A stretch of DNA of 5,201 bases from Acidimicrobiia bacterium (GTDB lineage Bacteria; Actinomycetota; Acidimicrobiia; Spongiisociales; UBA5794). Shown here one piece after another: positions 1 to 5,201 of the stretch (position 1 is its first letter; every line of letters begins with the position of its first letter). Location of the stretch: contig JAUVPA010000132.1 in NCBI GenBank assembly GCA_030598905.1, positions 1 through 5,201 on the forward strand, in the 5' to 3' direction. The notes beneath the pieces are model-generated. The model was not told the DNA's origin, made no database searches, and saw nothing but the letters and a program-made list of their open reading frames with translations. The position numbers were made by a program, and so were the translations under genes.

Positions 1-1191
1 CTTGAGGCGTCCGTAGCCGCCCGGCCGCAGCAGGTCCGAGCAGACGGTCATCGGCGCCAGGCCAAGTCCGGCTGCGTCGGCCACGTTTTCTCGAGAGATC
101 CCTGCGGAGAAACTGACCTGGACGGGGCCGGCCTGTCCGTCGACGCGGAGCATGCCCGGTAGTGCCTCGTGGAGGGCACCGAGGAGAGTTGTCGAGAGGA
201 CGTGGAGAGGTTGCCCGGAGAGGTACATCGGGCTGTCCGGCAGGAAGTCGCGGTGGTTCTCGACTACCAGGGTGTTCGTGAGCTTGATACCGAATCGCCT
301 TCCGTTTTCTGCGGCGAAACTCTCGAGCTCTCCGATCAACTCGAGACCCCGCTCGAACTGGAGGTCGGGGTCGAAGTCCTCACGGCGGAGCCGCACCTCG
401 TCGTAGCCAAGGACTCCCTGGACGATTCTGCTGACGCGCTCGAAGCCGAGCAGCGTCGGGTTGAGCTTCACGATGACGTCGAGCCCATGGCGCGTCATGA
501 GATGTTTCGTGATCGATTCGATCTCGTCGGGTGGGCACCCGTGGAATGTGGACAGCGTCGCGGTGTCCGCGATGCGGGTGGGGAAAGTGTGATCACGCCA
601 GGCCGTGAACGGTTCGGGAATCTCGTGCCGGAGGCGGTCGATGGACGGCGCGGCGTCGATGAGGCCATCGATGAATGCCCCGACCCGATGGTTGGAGATG
701 CCGGCGAGGTCGTATCCCACCGAGATGTCGAAGATCAGCGGGCCGGGGTCGGGACCGATGTGTTGTTCGACGTCGGCCCAATGGCTGAGGATCTCAATCA
801 TCATCCACGCCTTGACATACTCTTCGAGCGACTGCTCGATCTTGAGTTCCTGGCTCCATTCGATGTTGTAGCCGACCGTTTCCATGTCGATGCAAGGTCG
901 GTTGATCTGGAGCTCGTCCAGTATTTGCACCGTCTTCAGCTCCATGATCCGGGCGCCACTGAGCCAGGCGAGGACGATGTTCTCGGCAAGCTGCGTGTGA
1001 GGACCCGCGGCGGGGCCGACGGGCGTTGCCGCCTTGCGCCCCATGAAATCCATGGTGAGGTCCGGACCCTCCGAAGCGTTGAAGATCCGTGCGATCGGTA
1101 GATCGAAGATCCGCTTGCGCGACTCCCATTCGTGGGCAATACGTCCGAGCAGCGTTCCCAGTGGAAGCGGGGTGAGAGGCGGGTGATCCAT
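1..1191 (-). CDS. ygfK: YgfK-type flavin/Fe-S oxidoreductase (putative selenate reductase subunit), N-terminal part
   Basis: Reading the minus strand from the ATG at 1191 gives 397 residues with no stop down to base 1, so the gene continues past the left edge; E. coli YgfK is about 1,030 residues, so some 40% is present. Recognised by close resemblance to the YgfK N-terminus: ATPVGPAAGPHTQLAENIV (residues 55-73), ELKTVQILDEL (84-94), RPCID (98-102), STFHGCPPDEIE (214-225), VKLNPTLLG (241-249) and CSDLLRPGGYGRL (384-396). This part resembles the dihydroorotate-dehydrogenase/PreA flavin barrel; in the family the missing part carries a glutamate-synthase-small-subunit-like FAD/NAD(P)H module and iron-sulfur sites. 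The start is fixed: the ssnA stop TAG lies in the same frame three codons upstream (TAG ACC ACA ATG), and the N-terminus aligns with E. coli YgfK. No strong Shine-Dalgarno is visible, so translation probably follows from ssnA. The protein is thought to be a cytosolic redox partner or reductase in purine catabolism; its real substrate is uncertain, and 'selenate reductase' is a historical label. Confidence 0.93.
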   Translation of the reverse strand, partial: MDHPPLTPLPLGTLLGRIAHEWESRKRIFDLPIARIFNASEGPDLTMDFMGRKAATPVGPAAGPHTQLAENIVLAWLSGARIMELKTVQILDELQINRPCIDMETVGYNIEWSQELKIEQSLEEYVKAWMMIEILSHWADVEQHIGPDPGPLIFDISVGYDLAGISNHRVGAFIDGLIDAAPSIDRLRHEIPEPFTAWRDHTFPTRIADTATLSTFHGCPPDEIESITKHLMTRHGLDVIVKLNPTLLGFERVSRIVQGVLGYDEVRLRREDFDPDLQFERGLELIGELESFAAENGRRFGIKLTNTLVVENHRDFLPDSPMYLSGQPLHVLSTTLLGALHEALPGMLRVDGQAGPVQVSFSAGISRENVADAAGLGLAPMTVCSDLLRPGGYGRLK

Positions 1192-1200
1192 TGTGGTCTA
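1189..1200 (-). promoter_or_regulatory. In-frame stop/start junction, ssnA to ygfK
   Basis: The ssnA stop TAG (1200-1198) and the ygfK ATG (1191-1189) are in the same reading frame, separated by only two codons (ACC ACA). This rules out any longer ygfK N-terminus and points to coupled translation in one operon. A small inverted repeat (1203-1207 with 1213-1217, 5-bp stem) lies in the last codons of ssnA, just upstream of the junction; its relevance is doubtful. Confidence 0.6.
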
Positions 1201-2220
1201 CAGCCTGGCATGCAGGCGAGCGGCCTGCTCCCTCGCTCTGGCGCGTACCTCGTTGGCATCGACCCGGGTCGGCCCGGTCTCGTCGAAAACGACCTCATCT
1301 CCAACGGTGATCTCGAGGGGACGAACGCCCGGCGTGAACGCCAAGTGCCATGGGTCCATGGGCTCGTACGACCACACGACCCGGTCCTCGCGGCACGCAG
1401 GCATCAAATCCCACCCGGTGCCGAGCCAATCCCACGACGTCTCCGGTGAAGCCGTGACATCCACCGAGCGCTGCATGACGTAGGCGAGGCGGAAAGACTC
1501 GATCATGTTGGCCCCGATGCCGTCTGTGCCCAGTGCCACCGGGTTGTCGAAGCGGCCAGGGTTGGCGTAGCCGACCGAGTTGTTCAGATTTGACCGTGGG
1601 TTGTGGAGGATCGTCCCGTCGAGTCCGTGGTCATCTGGCAGATACACGCCGTGGCTCAGCAGCCATTTGTTGTTGGTGAGACCGCTGAGCCGGCCGGGAG
1701 CGACGACGTCCTCCGGGCCCTCCGCGACGTGGATGTGGGCACCCACTCCGAACTCGGCGGCGAGATCGGCGGCGGCGGACAGCGATTCGTCGCTGCACGT
1801 GAAGGCGGCGTGGATGCCGACCAGTCCCTTGTTGCCCTCGCCGAGGAATCGGCGGTTCTCCTCGATCCCACGGGCGGCGCCGTCGGCTCCGTGCCGGTCG
1901 GTCACGCCGTATGCAGCCAGAACGCGCACACCCACTTCTTCGCAGGCCTCGGCGATGACGCTGAGGCTGCCCTCGATGGCGTTGGGCGACTCGTGGTGAT
2001 CCACGATGCCCGTTGTGCCAGCCTCCAACGCTTCGACGGCGCCGAGCATGGCGGACCAGCGAAGCATCTCGAGGTCGAGCGCAGTATCGAGTCGCCACCA
2101 GATCTGCTCGAGGATCTCCCGGAATGTGGTCGGGACCTTCGGCGGCGGGGGCATGCCCCGCGCCAGGACCGAATAGAGATGGTGATGGGCACAGACGAGC
2201 CCGGGTGTCGTGGCTGACAT
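1198..2220 (-). CDS. ssnA: SsnA-type amidohydrolase (cytosine/guanine deaminase superfamily), short form
   Basis: A 340-residue metal-dependent hydrolase of the SsnA/chlorohydrolase family, which acts on purine-derived rings or amidine bonds; the exact reaction of SsnA is not settled. The metal-site motifs of the TIM barrel are all visible: HxH in AHHHLYS (H12, H14), HIHVAE (H164, with E167 as the likely acid/base), SHGVYL (H190) and LGTDGIG (D233). SsnA-specific stretches include WWRLDTALD (41-49), IVDHHESPN (72-80) and NPRSNLNNSVGY (207-218). I start it at the ATG at 2220, which overlaps the preceding gene's stop as TGATG. An in-frame ATG at 2268 would only add 16 residues that do not resemble the family. 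Relatives have about 440 residues. Here the usual 50 or so residues before the HxH motif are absent, and the segment near residues 252-292 lacks the usual G-x-LE-x-G-x-x-AD stretch, so most of the small beta-sandwich domain is missing. The C-terminus (WHLAFTPGVR at 291-300 onward) is family-like. I infer it works with the purine hydroxylase and YgfK. Confidence 0.9.
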   Translation of the reverse strand: MSATTPGLVCAHHHLYSVLARGMPPPPKVPTTFREILEQIWWRLDTALDLEMLRWSAMLGAVEALEAGTTGIVDHHESPNAIEGSLSVIAEACEEVGVRVLAAYGVTDRHGADGAARGIEENRRFLGEGNKGLVGIHAAFTCSDESLSAAADLAAEFGVGAHIHVAEGPEDVVAPGRLSGLTNNKWLLSHGVYLPDDHGLDGTILHNPRSNLNNSVGYANPGRFDNPVALGTDGIGANMIESFRLAYVMQRSVDVTASPETSWDWLGTGWDLMPACREDRVVWSYEPMDPWHLAFTPGVRPLEITVGDEVVFDETGPTRVDANEVRARAREQAARLHARL

Positions 2221-2222
2221 CA
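2218..2222 (-). promoter_or_regulatory. TGATG stop-start overlap, xdh to ssnA
   Basis: The stop codon of the hydroxylase (TGA, 2222-2220) shares its last base with the start codon of ssnA (ATG, 2220-2218). No good Shine-Dalgarno precedes it (CGCAAGCTG upstream). This arrangement is typical of translational coupling, where the ribosome finishing the first gene re-initiates on the second. It also decides the ssnA start against the ATG at 2268. Confidence 0.75.
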
Positions 2223-4802
2223 GCTTGCGACCGGATCGTGAATGCCCATCGGCAACCGGGTTCGCCATCTGCCGTCGACCTGGTGGAGAGCAGCGGCCAC
2301 GGCCCCGGCCGTCGGGACGAGCCCAATCTCACCGACACCCTTGACGCCGTAGGGGGAACCCGGCTGCGGGGCTTCCACCAATATGACTTCGATCTCGGGC
2401 ACGTCTTTCGGGCGAAGGATCCCAAGGCTGCGGATCGTCATGTTGGTCGGACGGGCCTCCTCGTCCGTCGGGAACTCCTCGGACAGCGCGTAGCCGAGCC
2501 CCATATGGACCGAACCCTCGATCTGGCCTTCACAAAGGATGGGGTTGATGGCCTTGCCGACATCGTGAGCGGCGACGACCTTCTCGATCGCGCCGGATTG
2601 TGCATCAGCAATGACCAGCTGAGCCGCGTACCCGAAGGTGCTGTGAATGATGGGGTTTTCGGCGCCGTCTTCGAGTGCGTTCGTCCAGTCCACGACGTAG
2701 CGGCCCTCGTAGTCGACGCCCACCTCGCGCCCTGCCTCGTCGGCGACCCGGCACGCATCTGCGACCGCGCCTGCTCCCATGAGAGTTCCTCGCGACCCTG
2801 TGGTTTGGCCGGCGCCCAGTTCACGCGTCGTGTCGACCGTCACCCGCACGGATGCCGGGTCCACGCCGAGTTCCTCCACGGCTACCTGGAGGGCAACCGT
2901 GTGCACGCCTTGGCCCATCTCGGTCCAGCAATGACGAACCTCAACGGTGCCGTCGTCGTCGAAGCGCACGACGGCGCGGGCGACCTCGGTGTAGCCGTTT
3001 CCCAAACCGCTGTTCTTCATACCCAAGCCCACCCCGACCGCCTTGCCGGCGGCGAGTGCGGCGTCGTAGTGAGCCTTGACGGCATCGAGGCATTGGCGGC
3101 CGCCCGCGCTCCCTTCGTCCATGATCTGGCCTGGTCCCCACACCGCGCCCGGCTCGACGACATTGCGGGAACGCATCTCCCAGCCGGAAATCCCCGTCTT
3201 CTCGGCAAGACGGTCGATGACGCCTTCCATGGCGAATTGGGCCTGGTTGGCTCCGAATCCACGGAACGCCCCGCACGTCGGGTTGTTGGTGCGTGCCGCC
3301 ACGGATTCCACGTCGATGTTCGGAACCACATACGGTCCGCTGGCGTGTCCGGCCGCTCGTTCGAGAACCTTCATGCCGACCGAGGCGTATGGGCCGGAGT
3401 CTCCAAGCATGCGGGCCTTCAACGCGGTGAGCCTGCCGTCCTCATCGCATCCGGCCCAGATCTCGATGTTGATCGGATGTCGTTTGGAGTGGAGCCGCAG
3501 CGATTCTTCACGCGACAACGTGCACTTGACGGGCCGAACCAGCAGAAGGGACGCCAGCGCCGTCTGGGCCTGATTCGACAGGTCCTCCTTGCCGCCGAAT
3601 GCACCCCCGTTGGACACCAATTCGACGACGACCTCATCTGAGGGGATGCCGAGGACAGACGCGATCTGATCTCGGTCGTCCCACACACCCTGGCCGCCGG
3701 AGTAGACGCGCAGCCTCCCATCCCCACCCGGCATGACGAGCGTCGACTCGGGTTCGAGGAAGGCATGCTCGACACGCTGGGTAATGAACGTCTCGTGAAC
3801 CGTGTGTGCCGACACGGCGTAAGCAGCATCGAAATCGCCCCTGTCGTATTTGGACACCGAGAGCACGTTCCCCTCGAGCCCCCACACGGCGTTCTCGTTG
3901 CTGGCAACGGCCACGGCCGGGTCGGTGAACGGCTTCAAGACGTTGTACCGAACATCGACCAGCTCGGCCGCGGCACGTGCGTGTTCCCTGGTGTCGGCAA
4001 CGACGATCGCGATCACGTCTCCGTAGTAGGACGTCCGTCCTCCCACCGGGATGAATACCGGCCAGTCCTTGTCGATCAACCCGATACGCAGCTCGCCGGG
4101 AACGTCGTCGGCGGTGAAAACCGCCTCCACTCCGACTGCCGCGGCTGCCGCCGACGTGTCGAGAGAAACGACTTCGGCTCGAGCGTGATCTGTGAAGCGG
4201 AGAGCGGCGTGGAGGAGCCCTTCCGGTCGCAGGTCGTCGATGTAGCCGCGGTCGCCGAGAGCCAGCTCGGTTGCTTCGTATTTGGCGCCGCTCTTGCCGA
4301 TACCGGCGGGGAGCTCGACGGCCGGTATTTCACCGCGGGCGAGCGCCTCGATGGCGTCGAAGATCTTGCTGTATCCGGTGCAGCGGCACAGGTGTGCGCC
4401 GAGACGGCCGGCGGCGGTTTTGCGATCGAGGTCGGGGCCTTTGTCGTCGAGCAAGGCCTTGGTGCGCACCAGGATGCCGGGAGTGCAGAACCCGCACTGG
4501 AGTGCCCCGTAGGCGGCGAAGGCCCGGGCCAACCGGTCACGTTCCGCGTCGTCGAATCCCTCGAGTGTTGTGATCTCCTTGCCCTCCACTTTGTCGAGGG
4601 CAGTGACACAGGCGACGCGAGCCTTGCCATCGACGAGAACCGTGCAACACCCACATTGACCCATGGGGGAGCAGCCGTCTTTGGGTGAGGTGACGTTCAG
4701 TTCCTCGCGCAGTGCCGACAGGAGGTGAGGGTGGTCGGCGGCGACTTCGACCACGGCCCCGTTGAGTGCGAACGAGACGGTGGCGGAGGCGGTCGTCGTC
4801 AT
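2220..4802 (-). CDS. xdh: Xanthine dehydrogenase-type molybdenum hydroxylase, fused [2Fe-2S] and Mo-cofactor subunits
   Basis: Complete 860-residue enzyme that hydroxylates a purine (xanthine or hypoxanthine type) with water as oxygen donor. Residues 5-85 form a plant-type ferredoxin domain with C44, C50, C53 and C65. Residues 88-160 form the helical second [2Fe-2S] domain (C103, C106, C139, C141; QCGFCTPG and HLCRCTGY). Residues about 172-290 are the a/b hammerhead, and 305-855 the molybdopterin domain, with GGQGVWD (369-375), GGAFGGKED (399-407), AFRGFG (512-517), EMGQGVHT (628-635) and KGVGEIGL (821-828). By eye, E345, R482, F516 and E825 match bovine E802, R880, F914 and E1261, which supports a purine pocket. 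There is no FAD domain. Length and architecture fit the selenium-dependent xanthine dehydrogenase family, in which selenium is a labile Mo ligand, not selenocysteine; selenium dependence cannot be read from this sequence. The start at 4802 is the only upstream choice, since an in-frame TAG lies at 4814-4812; an AGG at 4813-4811 is a modest ribosome-binding site. No signal peptide is visible, so the protein is likely cytosolic. Not frameshifted. Confidence 0.95.
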   Translation of the reverse strand: MTTTASATVSFALNGAVVEVAADHPHLLSALREELNVTSPKDGCSPMGQCGCCTVLVDGKARVACVTALDKVEGKEITTLEGFDDAERDRLARAFAAYGALQCGFCTPGILVRTKALLDDKGPDLDRKTAAGRLGAHLCRCTGYSKIFDAIEALARGEIPAVELPAGIGKSGAKYEATELALGDRGYIDDLRPEGLLHAALRFTDHARAEVVSLDTSAAAAAVGVEAVFTADDVPGELRIGLIDKDWPVFIPVGGRTSYYGDVIAIVVADTREHARAAAELVDVRYNVLKPFTDPAVAVASNENAVWGLEGNVLSVSKYDRGDFDAAYAVSAHTVHETFITQRVEHAFLEPESTLVMPGGDGRLRVYSGGQGVWDDRDQIASVLGIPSDEVVVELVSNGGAFGGKEDLSNQAQTALASLLLVRPVKCTLSREESLRLHSKRHPINIEIWAGCDEDGRLTALKARMLGDSGPYASVGMKVLERAAGHASGPYVVPNIDVESVAARTNNPTCGAFRGFGANQAQFAMEGVIDRLAEKTGISGWEMRSRNVVEPGAVWGPGQIMDEGSAGGRQCLDAVKAHYDAALAAGKAVGVGLGMKNSGLGNGYTEVARAVVRFDDDGTVEVRHCWTEMGQGVHTVALQVAVEELGVDPASVRVTVDTTRELGAGQTTGSRGTLMGAGAVADACRVADEAGREVGVDYEGRYVVDWTNALEDGAENPIIHSTFGYAAQLVIADAQSGAIEKVVAAHDVGKAINPILCEGQIEGSVHMGLGYALSEEFPTDEEARPTNMTIRSLGILRPKDVPEIEVILVEAPQPGSPYGVKGVGEIGLVPTAGAVAAALHQVDGRWRTRLPMGIHDPVAS

Positions 4803-4940
4803 GCGCCGAGCCTATTCATACGCGCGCCGCTGGGGGCGGGGCTTCCGGCCCATCGCAGCCAGCCGCATCGCGGTATGGCGCGTGCGTGTGGCCCGGCGAC
4901 GCGCCGGTAGCGGCGCCATAGCGCCGCGCGAATCAATGGG
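4803..4940 (-). other. 138-bp spacer between carbamoyltransferase and xanthine dehydrogenase genes
   Basis: The only intergenic stretch longer than a few bases. It is very GC-rich and holds the hexamer GCGCCG at 4803, 4824, 4901 and 4921 plus its complement at 4911. The first third after the carbamoyltransferase stop carries the two alternative hairpins listed separately. I could not find a convincing -35/-10 pair on the minus strand. TATGAAT at 4820-4814 is the only AT-rich patch, and it sits too close to the start codon to be a persuasive promoter. The hydroxylase gene may therefore be read through from the carbamoyltransferase gene or use a non-standard promoter here. Confidence 0.6.
4901..4927 (-). 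promoter_or_regulatory. Pair of overlapping, mutually exclusive GC hairpins
   Basis: Thirteen bases after the carbamoyltransferase stop, the segment 4910-4916 pairs perfectly with 4921-4927 (7-bp stem, 4-base loop). The core of the same segment, 4911-4916, also pairs perfectly with 4901-4906 (6-bp stem, 4-base loop). Only one can form at a time, because GCGCCG occurs twice with its complement CGGCGC exactly between. No T-run follows on the minus strand, so it is not a classical intrinsic terminator. It could act as a pausing site, a 3'-end stabiliser for the upstream message, a weak terminator, or nothing in so GC-rich a region. Confidence 0.4.
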
Positions 4941-5201
4941 CTACATCGTCAGTGCCATCACGGCTTTCTGGGCGTGGAGGCGGTTTTCTGCTTGGTCGAA
5001 GACCACGGAATGGGGGCCGTCGATGACACCGTCGGTCACCTCGACGTTGCGATCGGCGGGCAACGGGTGCATGTAGATGGCGTCTTCGTCGGCCATGGCG
5101 ATGCGGCGCTCGTCGGCGATCCAGTCGATGTACTTCTCGCTGATCTTCGCCGACTCCTCGTGGTCCTCCGTTGTCAGCATCGACCCCCACGACTTGGCGT
5201 A
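4941..5201 (-). CDS. Aspartate/ornithine carbamoyltransferase family protein, C-terminal 86 residues
   Basis: Open from the right edge (first visible codon TAC, 5201-5199) to TAG at 4943-4941. The visible part begins YAKSWGSM and holds the second (amino-acid-binding) domain's C-terminal part: YMHPLPADR (residues 48-56), EVTDGVIDG (59-67), SVVFDQAENRLHAQK (70-84 region), then a short end. The DQAENRLHAQ helix is a hallmark of ornithine-type transcarbamylases. KSWGS replaces the SMG loop of true ornithine transcarbamylase and resembles the knotted branch (N-acetylornithine carbamoyltransferase and uncharacterised relatives). The usual HCLP motif reads HPLP, as in aspartate transcarbamylase, so ornithine is an unlikely substrate. 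E. coli YgeW fills this role in the purine cluster, but from memory its C-terminus differs and carries HCLP, so I give no symbol. The likely role is catabolic: cleaving a carbamoyl compound from purine breakdown with phosphate to carbamoyl phosphate. That is inferred from context only. The carbamoyl-phosphate-binding N-terminal domain lies outside the window. Confidence 0.85.
   Translation of the reverse strand, partial: YAKSWGSMLTTEDHEESAKISEKYIDWIADERRIAMADEDAIYMHPLPADRNVEVTDGVIDGPHSVVFDQAENRLHAQKAVMALTM

Noticed and set aside
169..1101. 310-residue open frame on the plus strand
   Set aside because: It is antisense to the clearly recognisable ygfK coding sequence and has no recognisable domain.
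1203..1217. GCCTG-N5-CAGGC inverted repeat before ygfK
   Set aside because: The stem has only 5 bp inside coding sequence; this is readily expected by chance.
1198..2268. Longer ssnA start at the ATG at 2268
   Set aside because: The extra 16 residues do not resemble the family N-terminus and would overlap the hydroxylase gene by 49 bases; the TGATG start at 2220 fits an operon better.
2013..3641. 542-residue open frame on the plus strand
   Set aside because: It lies wholly opposite the hydroxylase and ssnA genes, its translation is rich in Arg/His/Asp-type shadow composition and shows no family motifs; long antisense frames are expected in GC-rich coding DNA.
3765..4688. 307-residue open frame on the plus strand
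   Set aside because: It is antisense to the N-terminal half of the hydroxylase, which is confirmed by its cysteine motifs.
2220..4802. Selenocysteine-encoding TGA in the hydroxylase
   Set aside because: The reading frame has no internal stop; selenium in this family is a labile Mo ligand and not encoded as selenocysteine.
4814..4820. TATGAAT as a -10 promoter element upstream of the hydroxylase
   Set aside because: It has no matching -35 element, deviates from TANNNT, and sits only about 11-17 bases before the start codon.
4910..4927. Intrinsic (Rho-independent) terminator
   Set aside because: The hairpin is perfect, but no T-rich tract follows it on the transcribed strand, so I list it only as a hairpin.

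Overview
The window looks like chromosomal DNA from a high-GC bacterium (roughly 60-65% G+C by eye, strongly GC-biased third codon positions). The protein sequences look actinobacterial in style, but the taxon is a guess and no rRNA or other marker gene is present. All four genes lie on the minus strand, so transcription runs right to left. Both window edges cut through a gene.

Layout in transcription order: (1) 5201-4941, the C-terminal 86 residues of an aspartate/ornithine-type carbamoyltransferase whose start lies beyond the right edge. (2) 4940-4803, a 138-bp spacer, the only non-coding stretch of any size, with two overlapping, mutually exclusive GC-rich hairpins just after the carbamoyltransferase stop. 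(3) 4802-2220, a complete 860-residue molybdenum hydroxylase with two [2Fe-2S] clusters and the molybdopterin domains in one chain and no FAD domain, of the selenium-dependent xanthine dehydrogenase type. (4) 2220-1198, an SsnA-type amidohydrolase of 340 residues, about 100 shorter than its relatives but with all metal-site residues present. (5) 1191-1, the first 397 residues of YgfK, the large flavin/iron-sulfur oxidoreductase annotated in databases as a putative selenate reductase subunit; it continues beyond the left edge.

The set xanthine dehydrogenase + SsnA + YgfK + carbamoyltransferase is the core of the purine/urate breakdown cluster known from Escherichia coli (ygeW to ssnA-xdhD region), enterococci and clostridia, often linked to selenium-dependent molybdenum hydroxylases. 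The likely division of labour is this: the hydroxylase oxidises a purine, YgfK exchanges electrons with it or performs a reductive step, SsnA hydrolyses a ring or amidine-type bond, and the carbamoyltransferase releases the last carbamoyl group as carbamoyl phosphate for energy. The last three steps are inference from the cluster.

The three left-hand genes are tightly packed (TGATG overlap, then a 6-bp gap) and are surely co-transcribed. The most interesting points are the gene order, which differs from E. coli and leaves no FAD-subunit gene next to the hydroxylase; the strongly shortened SsnA; the carbamoyltransferase with HPLP in place of HCLP; and the alternative hairpins in the spacer. 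I see no mobile element, CRISPR array, tRNA or rRNA.
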